Positions 31,513 through 44,583 of a stretch of DNA of 64,000 nucleotides are shown here, in pieces. The stretch is taken from the NCBI GenBank assembly GCA_949126835.1, contig OX421499.1:3922553-3986552 (forward strand). Direction: 5' to 3'. The notes beneath the pieces are model-generated. The model ran no database searches, had not been told where the DNA came from, and was given only the letters and a program-made list of their open reading frames with translations. This stretch comes from Anisus vortex. Taxonomy: Eukaryota > Mollusca > Gastropoda > Planorbidae. Positions within the stretch are counted from its first letter, which is position 1; every line of letters starts with the position of its first letter. A program made the position numbers and the translations under genes.

Positions 31513-33549
31513 TCTCAAAAGGAATATGTGGCTGGCTGGGTATGTACATACCGCATAATCTTTTTAAATACTGGACATAAAAACGTGAAATTTGCTACAA
31601 ATATTCTTTGCGTTACGGCGGTGAACACTGTCAAGGTTTTAAAAAAATTAAAATGACCGCAGTGGTCAGTTTGGTCAAAAAACGCGAATAAAACGACATA
31701 TTTTGGGTTCATGTTAAAATTGCCGTTCCAACTTTTTATAGTTTTTCGATCGATCGCGCTAAAAAAATAAAAAAAAGGATGGCGTTGAGATTTTTTTCAG
31801 GATGACGTCATCAAAGTTTGCGCAGAGATAGCTAGCCGGCTTTTCGTTATGACGTCATCAAATTTTGCGTATTCATTTAAAATTAACTTTGCTTCAACCT
31901 TTGCTAATGTACTTTATGAATGAATAGAACAAAATATATTCACGTTTTAATTTGCGTCGTAATTTATAGCGGGATATTTTTAAATTGTTATAATGGGTAA
32001 TGATTAATGGTTTGAATGGGTATCTTACGTTGTATCTGGGAAATACAAAATTCCTTCACGTTTTTATTCGTGTTGTATGTGTCCACAGAATAGGTATAAA
32101 ACAGAATGCGCAATCGCATTTTATTTCTGTTTTGGGCAGTAATACCGACGCCATACTAAGCCTATTTAAACGCAGTGGTCCTGGTTACACTCTATATTTA
32201 TGCTTATTTAGCCTACAACGTCCTTTTCTTCAAATCTACAAGTTTGAACACCCAAAGCTGATAGTTCAGGCAAAATGTGCATAAACGGTTGTGTAATAAA
32301 CTACAACAATGATGCGAAAACGACTGATTATCGTAAAAAAAAACATGTCAAACTGCATGGCTTTCCTGACTCCATAAAGGATAAACAACGGCATAAACAA
32401 CCTCATATTAACTCATTATGAATTATATGCCTATTTCCCTTCATAATTTTAAAAGTTTATTTTGGTTTAAAAAGTATATATTTATGTACCGGTAGCCGTA
32501 GCAATTTAGTTACCGGTACCGAGCTACGTCTAAGCCATTTTTTTTCAAATCAGTACCGGGTAATAAATATTTTTACATCATATTGGCCTAATCCTATAAT
32601 GTTGAAAACAAAATGGGTAATTAAGTCAAATTTATATAAAAGTAAGCCTATAATGAAAGATAATGTAGGCCCTATATATATTGTATATATTTATGGCAGA
32701 CGTAGATATCCTTTCTCATTTTATTATAGTAGCGTCTCTATCGACCGCTGCATTGCGGAAAATGGTAACTTTCAGTGACTGCGTATATAGAGATTGTGCA
32801 TTCTGTTCTATACCTATTCTGTGTATACGTCTTATAAACTTTGTAGCGGGAAATTTTTCAATTGCCAGGCAATGTTTAAATTGTCGAGCTCAACGTTTTA
32901 AAGTTTTAATTTGTATCGTATACGTCTTATAAACTATGTAGTGGGAAATTTTTATATTGCCGGGCAATGTTTGAATTTGCCAGACCAACTTTTTAAAGTT
33001 TTAATTCATGTCGTATACGTTGTATAAACTATGATTCATATCGGTTTCAGTTGTTATTGTTTTTCCTGTTGAATTTAAAATTTAATTTTAAGTTTGCTTC
33101 CAAAGCAACAATAAATAAATAGCAAATATCACCAACAAAAAAACACACAAAAAAAAAATATTGATCTACGACTAATGTTGTAGAAAAAAAAAATCAAACA
33201 ATCATTTTTGAATTAACAGTACTTTTTAAAAGACATGTGAGTTCTATTTTACAGAAAGAGTTTAATTACCCAATAAACTCACAAAATTCGATCATAGTGG
33301 TCATACTTTGAGCAAGAAATAAAAAAAAATTATTATTATTTGTTTTTCCTTTTTAGTTGTATATTGAATTGGTGTATAATAAAGTGTGCAAAACAAAAAT
33401 AAATTTAAAAAATACTGACCACAAAAAAAAAAACATACTACTTTATGTATGTTGCAAAAACAAAACTAAAAAACTATAATGTGTCAAGCATATTCTAAAA
33501 AAAAGCCCGTTCGAAGAATCGGGCACATAACGGCTTGTATATATATAAA
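31513..33549 (+). repeat. Array unit 2, type A
   Basis: 2.04 kb. Contains the A-only middle (TACCGGTAGCCG, GGTACCGAGCTACG) and the AAGCCCGTTCGAAGAATCGG hairpin end. It has two intact TGACGTCA palindromes near 31805 and 31852. Confidence 0.85.
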
Positions 33550-33577
33550 TCTCAAAAGGAATATGTATGTATGTATG

Positions 33578-33608
<31 letters not shown>

Positions 33609-35348
33609 GTATGTACATACCGCATAATCTTTTTAAATACTGGACATAAAAACGTGAAATTTGCTACAAATATTCTTTGCGTTACGGCGGTGAACACTGT
33701 CAAGGTTTTAACAAAATTAAAATGACCGCAGTGGTCAGTTTGGTCAAAAAACGTGAAAAAAACACAACTTTTGATTCACATTGTCTTTGCCAGTACAACT
33801 TTTTATAGTTTTTCGTCACAAAGTTAGAAAAAAAAAGGATGCGCTGAGATTATTTTTATGACGTCATCAATCTTTGCGCATGGATTTTATAGCAATGAAG
33901 GGACATTTTTCATTCATGTTTAAATTGACGTCATCAAACTATGTGCATGGATTTTATTATCTCAACTCAATGACGGGAACAAATTTTCTTCATGTTTAAA
34001 TTGTCTACGTGCCGTAAACAACATAAATTCTTTACACTACCAATACTGTAGTTGATTTTCTTAATCTATCACTACTTTAATACTTTACACTGTGAATACA
34101 TGACTTAAAGCTAATTAATAATTTAAAACTTTACAAACATAGGACAAAGCAAATAGATTTAGCATTTTTTTTTCTGTTTCGGGAAGTAATACCGACGCCT
34201 TACTAAGCTTATTTAAACGCAGTGGTCCTGGTTACACTCTATATTTAAGCTTATAATTATATGGCGTCATCAAATTTTGCGTATTTATGCGTTTAAGAAG
34301 GGAACAAAATTTTGTTTTAATTTGCGTCGTAATTTGTAGAATGCAATATTTAAATGGTTTAAGTAAAAAAATTAAGTTACCGGAAAATACTTTATCCCCG
34401 CTTAAGACAATTGCTTATAACTCCATGGGTTATTTTATCCAGTTCCGAGAACTGGGCACCTTTAGGCTTATCGCCTTGGTAACGGCCATTGTTTTAATTA
34501 CCGGGCAATGTTTAAATTACCGGGCAATGTTTATAATACCAGGCAATGTTTAAATTACCGGGCAATGTTTAAATTACCGGGCAATGTTTATAATACCGGA
34601 CAATGTTTAAATTACCGGGCAATGTTTAAATTACCGGGCAATGTTTATAATACTGGGCAATGTTTATAATACCGGGCAATGTTTAAATTACTTGGCAATG
34701 TTTATAATACCGGGCAATGTTTATAATACCGGGCAATGTTTATAATACCGGGCAATGTTTAAATTACCAGGCAATGTTTAAATTACCGGGCAATGTTTAA
34801 TTTGCCGGGCAATGTTCAAATTGCCGGAACTAAATTTTTAAAGTTTTAATTCGTGTCGTATACATTTTATAAACATTATTTCATTAGGGTTTCATTTGTT
34901 ATTGTTTTACATGTTGAATAGAAAAATTAATTCTAAGTTTGCTTCCAAAGCAACAATAAATAAATAAATAGCAAAAAAACAAAAACAACACAACATAGGT
35001 CTGCGACTTAATGTTTGTCGTAAAAAAAATATATCAAACAATCATTAAAAAAAAAAAAGTAGTGTCGAATGTTCTTAATCAATGAATAGAACAAAATATA
35101 TTCATGTTTTAATTTGCGTCGTAATTTATAGCGGGCAATTTTGTAATTGTTATAATGGGTGATGAGTAATGATTTTAACGGGTAATTCATGTTGTAGCGG
35201 GCAAATAAAAAATTACCTCACGTTTAAATTCGTGTCGTAGGTCATGCGGGCAATCTCATTATAACTGCCTGAGTAGTTAGAGTGTATGTAAACATAACTT
35301 TTAGCCGGTTCGGAGGACCGGGCACATAACGGCTTGTATATATATAAA
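33550..35348 (+). repeat. Array unit 3, type B, with about 17 copies of the 19-bp repeat
   Basis: The minisatellite is at 34500-34827. Private variants (CCAGGCAATG in the third repeat, CCGGACAATG in the sixth, and an inserted AAATTAAGTTACCGG upstream) are shared only with unit 12. Confidence 0.85.
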
Positions 35349-35364
35349 TCTCAAAAGGAATATG

Positions 35365-35403
<39 letters not shown>

Positions 35404-37128
35404 GTATGTACATACCGCATAATCTTTTTAAATACTGGACATAAAAACGTGAAATTTGCTACAAATATTCTTTGCGTTACGGCGGTGAACACTGTCAAGG
35501 TTTAAAAAAAATTAAAATGACCGCAGTGGTCAGTTTGGTCAAAAAACGCGAAAAAAACACAACTTTTGATTCACATTGTCTTTGCCAGTACAACTTTTTA
35601 TAGTTTTTCGTCACAAAGTTAGAAAAAAAAGGATGCGCTGAGATTATTTTTATGACGTCATCAATCTTTGCGCATGGATTTTATAGCAATGAAGGGACAT
35701 TTTTCATTCATGTTTAAATTGACGTCATCAAACTATGTGCATGGATTTTATTATCTCAACTCAATGACGGGAACAAATTTTCTTCATGTTTAAATTGTCT
35801 ACGTGCCGTAAACAACATAAATTCTTTACACTACCAATACTGTAGTTGATTTTCTTAATCTATCACTACTTTAATACTTTACACTGTGAATACATGACTT
35901 AAAGCTAATTAATAATTTAAAACTTTACAAACATAGCACAAAGCAAATAGATTTAGCATTTTTTTTTCTGTTTCGGGAAGTAATACCGACGCCTTACTAA
36001 GCTTATTTAAACGCAGTGGTCCTGGTTACACTCTATATTTAAGCTTATAATTATATGGCGTCATCAAATTTTGCGTATTTATGCGTTTAAGGAGGGAACA
36101 AAATTTTGTTTTAATTTGCGTCGTTATTTGTGGAATGCAATATTTAAATGGTATAAGTTACCGGAAAATACTTTATCCCCGCTTAAGACTATTGTTTATA
36201 ACTCCATGGGTTATTTTATCCAGTTCCGAGAACTGGGCACCTTTAGGCTTATCGCCTAGGTAACGGCCATTGTTTAAATTACCGGGCAATGTTTAAATTA
36301 CCGGGCAATGTTTATAATACCGGGCAATGTTTATAATACCGGGCAATGTTTAAATTACCGGGCAATGTTTAAATTACCGGGCAATGTTTATATTACCGGG
36401 CAATGTTTATAATACCGGGCAATGTTTAAATTACCGGGCAATGTTTAAATTACCGGGCAATGTTTAAATTACCGGGCAATGTTTATAATACCGGGCAATG
36501 TTTATAATACCGGGCAATGTTTATAATACCGGGCAATGTTTAAATTACCGTGCAATGTTTAAATTACCGGGCAATGTTTAATTTGCCGGGCAATGTTCAA
36601 ATTGCCGGAACTAAATTTTTAAAGTTTTAATTCGTGTCGTATACGTTTTATAAACATTATTTCATAAGGGTTTCATTTGTTATTGTTTTACATGTTGAAT
36701 AGAAAATTTAATTCTAAGTTTGCTTCCAAAGCAACAATAAATAAATAAATAGCAAATAAACAAAAACAACACAACATAGGTCTGCGACTTAATGTTTGTC
36801 GTAAAAAATATATCAAACAATCATTAAAAAAAAAAAAGTACTGTCAAATGTTCTTAATCAATGAATAGAACAAAATATATTCATGTTTTAATTTGCGTCG
36901 TAATTTATAGCGGGCAATTTTGTAATTGTTATAATGGGTGATGAGTAATGATTTTAACGGGTAATTCATGTTGTAGCGGGCAAATAAAAAATTACCTCAC
37001 GTTTAAATTCGTGTCGTAGGTCATGCGGGCAATCTCATTATAACTGCCTGAGTAGTTAGAGTGTATGTAAACATAACTTTTAGCCGGTTCGGAGGACCGG
37101 GCACATAATCGGCTAGTATATATATAAA
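35349..37128 (+). repeat. Array unit 4, type B, with about 17 copies of the 19-bp repeat
   Basis: Minisatellite at 36281-36607. Shares GTCGTTATTTGTGGAATGC and ATGGTATAAGTTACCGG with units 8 and 10. Ends CTAG, the canonical Helitron terminus, just before unit 5. Confidence 0.85.
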
Positions 37129-37152
37129 TCTCAAAAGGAATATGTATGTATG

Positions 37153-37183
<31 letters not shown>

Positions 37184-38990
37184 GTATGTACATACCGCAT
37201 AATCTTTTTAAATACTGGACATAAAAACGTGAAATTTGCTACAAATATTCTTTGCGTTACGGCGGTGAACACTGTCAAGGTTTTAACAAAATTAAAATGA
37301 CCGCAGTGGTCAGTTTGGTCAAAAAACGCGAATAAAACGACATATTATGGGTTCATGTTGAATTTGCCGTTCCAACTTTTTATAGTTTTTCGATCGATCG
37401 CGCTAAGAAAATAAAAAAAAGGATGGCGTTGAGATTTTTTTCAGGATGACGTCATCAAAGTTTGCGCAGGGATAGCTGGTTGTCTTTTTTTTTTATGGCG
37501 TCATCGAATTTTGCGTATTCATTTTAATTAACTTCGCTTCAACCTTTGCTAATGTACTTTATGAATGAATAGAACAAAATATATTCACGTTTTAATTTGC
37601 GTCGTAATTTAAAGCGGGATATTTTTAAATTGTTATAATGGGTAATGATTAATGGTTTTAATGGTTATCTTAAGTTGTATCTGGCAAATAAAAAATTCCT
37701 TCACGTTTTTATTCGTGTTGTATATGTTCACAGAATAGGTATAAAACAGAATGCGCAATCGCATTTTATTTCTGTTTCGGGAAGTAATACCGACGCCTTA
37801 CTAAGCTTATTTAAACGCAGTGGTCCTGGTTACACTCTATATTTAAGCTTATAATTATATGGCGTCATCAAATTTTGCGCATTTATGCGTTTAAGAAGGG
37901 AACAAAATTTTGTTTTAATTTGCGTCGTTATTTGTGGAATGCAATATTTAAATGGTTTAAGTTATCGGAAAATACTTTATCCCCGCTTAAGACTATTGTT
38001 TATAACTCCATGGGTTATTTTATCAAGTTCCGAGAACTGGGCACCTTTAGGCTTATCGCCTAGGTAACGGCCATTGTTTAAATTACCGGGCAATGTTTAA
38101 ATTACCGGGCAATGTTTATAATACCGGGCAATGTTTATAATACCGGGCAATGTTTAAATTACCGGGCAATGTTTAAATTACCGGGCAATGTTTATAATAC
38201 CGGGCAATGTTTATAATACCGGGCAATGTTTAAATTACCGGGCAATGTTTAAATTACCGGGCAATGTTTAAATTACCGGGCAATGTTTATAATACCGGGC
38301 AATGTTTATAATACCGGGCAATGTTTAAATTACCGGGCAATGTTTAAATTACCGGGCAATGTTTATAATACCGGGCAATGTTTATAATACCGGGCAATGT
38401 TTAAATTACCGGGCAATGTTTAAATTACCGGGTAATGTTTAATTTGCCGGGCAATGTTCAAATTGCCGGAACTAAATTTTTAAAGATTTAATTCGTGTCG
38501 TATACGTTTTATAAACATTATTTCATAAGGGTTTCATTTGTTATTGTTTTACATGTTGAATAGAAAATTTAATTCTAAGTTTGCTTCCAAAGCAACAATA
38601 AATAAATAAATAGCAAATAAACAAAAACAACACAACATAGGTCTGCGACTTAATGTTTGTCGTAAAAAAAATATATCAAACAATCATTAAAAAAAAAAAA
38701 GTAATGTCGAATGTTCTTAATCAATGAATAGAACAAAATATATTCATGTTTTAATTTGCGTCGTAATTTATATCGGGCAATTTTGTAATTGTTACAATGG
38801 GTGATGAGTAATGATTTTAACGGGTAATTCATGTTGTAGCGGGCAAATAAAAAATTACCTCACGTTTAAATTCGTGTCGTAGGTCATGCGGGCAATCTCA
38901 TTATAACTGCCTGAGTAGTTAGAGTGTATGTAAACATAACTTTTAGCCGGTTCGGAGGACCGGGCACATAACGGCTTGTATATATATAAA
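37129..38990 (+). repeat. Array unit 5, A/B recombinant
   Basis: A-type up to about 37770 (GCGCAATCGCATTTTATTT), then B-type from TCTGTTTCGGGAAGTAATAC on, with a 19-bp array at 38085-38469 (about 20 copies). The switch happens inside sequence shared by both types, as expected of homologous recombination or gene conversion. Confidence 0.8.
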
Positions 38991-39006
38991 TCTCAAAAGG
39001 AATATG

Positions 39007-39045
<39 letters not shown>

Positions 39046-40905
39046 GTATGTACATACCGCATAATCTTTTTAAATACTGGACATAAAAACGTAAATTTTG
39101 CTACAAATATTCTTTGCGTTACGGCGGTGAACACTGTCAAGGTTTTAAAAAAAATAAAATGACCGCAGTGGTCAGTTTGGTCAAAAAACGCGAAAAAAAC
39201 ACAACTTTTGATTCACATTGTCTTTGCCAGTACAACTTTTTATAGTTTTTCGTCACAAAGTTAGAAAAAAAAGGATGCGCTGAGATTATTTTTATGACGT
39301 CATCAATCTTTGCGCATGGATTTTATAGCAATGAAGGGACATTTTTCATTCATGTTTAAATTGACGTCATCAAACTATGTGCATGGATTTTATTATCTCA
39401 ACTCAATGACGGGAACAAATTTTCTTCATGTTTAAATTGCCTACGTGCCGTAAACAACATAAATTCTTTACACTACCAATACTGTAGTTGATTTTCTTAA
39501 TCTATCACTACTTTAATACATTACACTGTGAATACATGACTTAAAGTTAATTAATAATTTAAAACTTTACAAACATAGGACAAAGCAAATAGATTTAGCA
39601 TTTTTTTTCTGTTTCGGGAAGTAATACCGACGCCTCACTAAGCTTATTTAAACGCAGTGGTCCTGGTTACACTCTATATTTAAGCTTATAATTATATGGC
39701 TGCATCAAATTTTGCGTATTTATGCGTTTAAGAAGGGAATAAAATTTTGTTTTAATTTGCGTCGTAATTTGTAGAATGCAATATTTAAATGGTTTAATAT
39801 CCGAAAAATACTTTATCCCAGCTTAAGACTATTGCTTATAACTGCATGGGTTATTTTATCCAGTTCCGAGAACTGGGCACCTTTAGGCTTATCGCCTTGG
39901 TAACGGCCATTGTTTAAATTACCGGGCAATGTTTAAATTACCGGGCAATGTTTAAATTACCGGGCAATGTTTAAATTACCGGGCAATGTTTATAATACCG
40001 GGCAATGTTTAAATTACCGGGCAATGTTTAAATTACCGGGCAATGTTTAAATTACCGGGCGATGTTTAAATTACCGGGCAATGTTTAAATTACCGGGCAA
40101 TGTTTAAATTACCGGGCAATGTTTATATTACCGGGCAATGTTTATAATACCGGGCAATGTTTAAATTACCGGGCAATGTTTATAATACCGGGCAATGTTT
40201 AAATTACCGGGCAATGTTTAAATTACCGGGCAATGTTTAAATTACCGGGCAACGTTTATAATACCGGGCAATGTTTAAATTACCGGGCAATGTTTAAATT
40301 ACCGGGCAAAGTTTAAATTACCGGGCAATGTTTATATTACCGGGCAATGTTTAATTTGCCGGGCAATGTTCAAATTGCCGGAACTAACTTTTTAAAGTTT
40401 TAATTCCTGTCGTATACGTTTTATAAACATTATTTCATATGGGTTTCATTTGTTATTGTTTTACATGTTGAATAGAAAATTTAATTCTATGTTTGCTTCC
40501 AAAGCAACAATAAATAAATAAATAGCAAATAAATAAGAACAACACAACATAGGTCTGCGACTTAATGTTTGTCGTAAAAAAATATATCAAACAATCATTA
40601 AAAAAAAATAAAAGTACTGTCGAATGTTCTTTATCAATGAATAGAACAAAATATATATTTATGTTTTAATTTGCGTCGTAATTTATAGCGGGCAATTTTG
40701 TAATTGTTATAATGGGTGATGAGTAATGATTTTAACGGGTAATTCATGTTGTAGCGGGCAAATAAAAAATTACCTCACGTTTAAATTCGTGTCGTAGGTC
40801 ATGCGGGCAATCTCATTATAACTGCCTGAGTAGTTAGAGTGTATGTAAACATAACTTTTAGCCGGTTCGGAGGACCGGGCACATAACGGCTTGTATATAT
40901 ATAAA
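38991..40905 (+). repeat. Array unit 6, type B, with about 24 copies of the 19-bp repeat
   Basis: Minisatellite at 39921-40381. Differs from other B units at ATGGTTTAATATCCGAAAAA and carries TATGGCTGCATC where others have TATGGCGTCATC. Confidence 0.85.
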
Positions 40906-42968
40906 TCTCAAAAGGAATATGTGGCTGGCTGGCTGGCTGGCTGGCTGGGTATGTACATACCGCATAATCTTTTTAAATACTGTACATAAAAACGTGAAAT
41001 TTGCTACAAATATTCTTTGCGTTACGGCGGTGAACACTGTCAAGGTTTTAAAAAAATTAAAATGACCGCAGTGGTCAGTTTGGTAAAAAAACGCGAATAA
41101 AACGACATATTTTGGGTTCATGTTAAAATTGCCGTTCCAACTTTTTATAGTTTTTCGATCGATCGCGCTAAAAAATAAAAAAAAAGGATGGCGTTGAGAT
41201 TTTTTTCAGGATGACGTCATCAAAGTTTGCGCAGAGATAGCTAGCCGGCTTTTCGTTATGACGTCATCAAATTTTGCGTATTCATTTAAAATTAACTTTG
41301 CTTCAACCTTTGCTAATGTACTTTATGAATGAATAGAACAAAATATATTCACGTTTTAATTTGCGTCGTAATTTATAGCGGGATATTTTTAAATTGTTAT
41401 AATGGGTAATGATTAATGGTTTTAATGGGTATCTTACGTTGTATCTGGCAAATACAAAATTCCTTCACGTTTTTATTCGTGTTGCATATGTCCACAGAAT
41501 AGGTATAAAACAGAATGCGCAATCGCATTTTATTTCTGTTTTGGGCAATAATACCGACGCCATACTAAGCCTATTTAAACGCAGTGGTCCTGGTTACACT
41601 CTATATTTATGCTTATTTAGCCTACAGCGTCTTTTTCTTCCAATTTACAAGTTCGAACACCCAAAGCTAATATTTCAGGCAAAATGTGCATAAACGGTTG
41701 TGTAATAAACTACAACAATGATGCGAAAACGACTGATTATCGTAAAAAAGAGCATGTCAAACTGCATGGCTTTCCTGACTCCATAAAGGATAAACAACAG
41801 CATAAACAAGCTCATATTAACTCATTATGAATTATATGTCTATTTCCCTTCATAATTTTAAAAGTTTATTTTGGTTTAAAAAGTATATATATTTATGTAC
41901 CGGTAGCCGCAGCAATTTAGTTACCGGTACCGAGCTACGTCTAAACCATTTTTTTTTCAAATCAGTACCGGGTAATAAATATTTTTACATCATATTGGCC
42001 TAATCATATAATGTTCAAAACAAAATGGGTAATTAAGTCAAATTTATATAAAAGTAAATCTATAATGAAAGATAATGTAGGCCCTATATATATTGTATAT
42101 ATTTATGGCAGACGTAGATATCCTTTCACATTTTACTATAGTAGCGTCACTAGCGACCGCTGCATTACGGAATATGGTAACTTTTAGTGACTGCGTATAT
42201 AGGGATTGTGCATTCTGTTCTATACCTATTCTGTGTATACGTCTTATAAACTTTGTAGCGGGAAATTTTTCAATTGCCAGGCAATGTTTAAATTGCCGAG
42301 CTCAACGTTTTAAAGTTTTAATTTGTATCGTATACGTCTTATAAACTATGTAGCGGGAAATTTTTATATTGCCGGGCAATGTTTTAATTTGCCGGACCAA
42401 CTTTTTAAAGTTTTAATTCATGTCGTATACGTTGTATAAACTATGATTCATATCGGTTTCAGTTGTTATTGTTTTTCCTGTTGAATTTAAAATTTAATTC
42501 TAAGTTTGCTTCCAAAGCAACAATAAATAAATAGCAAATAACACCAACAAAAACAAAAAAACAACAAAAAAAAAATATTGATCTACGACTAATGTTGTAG
42601 CAAAAAAATATATCAAACAATCATTTTCGAATTAACAGTACTTTTGAAAAGACATGTGAGCTCTGTTTTACAGAAAGAGTTTAATTACCCAATAAACTCA
42701 CAAAATTCGATCATAGTGGTCATACTTTGAGCAAGAAATAAAAAAATATTATTATTATTTGTTTTTCCTTTTTAGTTGTATATTGAATTGGTGTATAATA
42801 AAGTGTGCAAAACAAAAATAAATTAAAAAAATACTGACCACAAAAAAAAAACATACTACTTTATGTATGTTGCAAAAACATAACTAAAAAACTATAATGT
42901 GTCAAGCATATTCTAAAAAAAAAGCCCGTTCGAAGAATCGGGCACATAACGGCTTGTATATATATAAA
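40906..42968 (+). repeat. Array unit 7, type A
   Basis: 2.06 kb, close to units 2, 11 and 14 over its length, including the TACCGGTAGCCGCAG block and the CCCGTTCGAAGAATCGGG terminal hairpin. Confidence 0.85.
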
Positions 42969-44583
42969 TCTCAAAAGGAATATGTATGTATGTATGTATG
43001 TGGCTGGCTATGTACATACCGCATAATCTTTTTAAATACTGGACATAAAAACGTGAAATTTGCTACAAATATTCTTTGCGTTACGGCGGTGAACACTGTC
43101 AAGGTTTAAAAAAAAATTAAAATGACCGCAGTGGTCAGTTTGGTCAAAAAACGCGAAAAAAACACAACTTTTGATTCACATTGTCTTTGCCAGTACAACT
43201 TTTTATAGTTTTTCGTCACAAAGTTAGAAAAAAAAAGGATGCGCTGAGATTATTTTTATGACGTCATCAATCTTTGCGCATGGATTTTATAGCAATGAAG
43301 GGACATTTTTCATTCATGTTTAAATTGACGTCATCAAACTATGTGCATGGATTTTATTATCTCAACTCAATGACGGGAACAAATTTTTCTTCATGTTTAA
43401 ATTGTCTACGTGCCGTAAACAACATAAATTCTTTACACTACCAATACTGTAGTTGATTTTCTTAATCTATCACTACTTTAATACTTTACACTGTGAATAC
43501 ATGACTTAAAGCTAATTAATAATTTAAAACTTTACAAGCATAGGACAAAGCAAATAGATTTAGCATTTTTTTTCTGTTTCGGGAAGTAATACCGACGCCT
43601 TACTAAGCTTATTTAAACGCAGTGGTCCTGGTTACACTCTATATTTAAGCTTATAATTATATGGCGTCATCAAATTTTGCGTATTTATGCGTTTAAGAAG
43701 GGAACAAAATTTTGTTTTAATTTGCGTCGTTATTTGTGGAATGCAATATTTAAATGGTATAAGTTACCGGAAAATACTTTATCCCCGCTTAAGACTATTG
43801 TTTATAACTCCATGGGTTATTTTATCCAGTTCCGAGAACTGGGCACCTTTAGGCTTATCACCTAGGTAACGGCCATTGTTTAAATTACCGGGCAATGTTT
43901 AAATTACCGGGCAATGTTTATAATACCGGGCAATGTTTATAATACCGGGCAATGTTTAAATTACCGGGCAATGTTTAAATTACCGGGCAATGTTTAAATT
44001 ACCGGGCAATGTTTATATTACCGGGCAATGTTTAATTTGCCGGGCAATGTTCAAATTGCCGGAACTAAAATTTTAAAGTTTTAATTCGTGTCGTATACGT
44101 TTTATAAACATTATTTCATATGGGTTTCAATTGTTATTGTTTTACATGTTGAATAGAAAATTTAATTCTAAGTTTGCTTCCAAAGCAACAATAAATAAAT
44201 AAATAGCAAATAAACAAAAACAACACAACATAGGTCTGCGACTTAATGTTTGTCGTAAAAAATATATCAAACAATCATTAAAAAAAAAAAAAGTACTGTC
44301 GAATGTTCTTAATCAATGAATAGAACAAAATATATTCATGTTTTAATTTGCGTCGTAATTTATAGCGGGCAATTTTGTAATTGTTATAATGGGTGATGAG
44401 TAATGATTTTAACGGGTAATTCATGTTGTAGCGGGAAAATAAAAAATTACCTTACGTTTAAATTCGTTTCGTAGGTCATGCGGGCAATCTCATTATAACT
44501 GCCTGAGTAGTTAGAGTGTATGTAAACATAACTTTTAGCCGGTTCGGAGGACCGGGCACATAATCGGCTAGTATATATATAAA
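42969..44583 (+). repeat. Array unit 8, type B, with about 9 copies of the 19-bp repeat
   Basis: The smallest 19-bp array (43887-44062). The GGCT tract is only two units and the adjacent palindrome has one mismatch (GCTATGTACATACC). The end is CTAG. Confidence 0.85.

Noticed and set aside
34500..34827. CRISPR-like look of the regularly repeated ACCGGGCAATG motif
   Set aside because: The 19-bp units are directly adjacent with no unique spacers, there are no cas genes, and the DNA is eukaryotic. It is a minisatellite.
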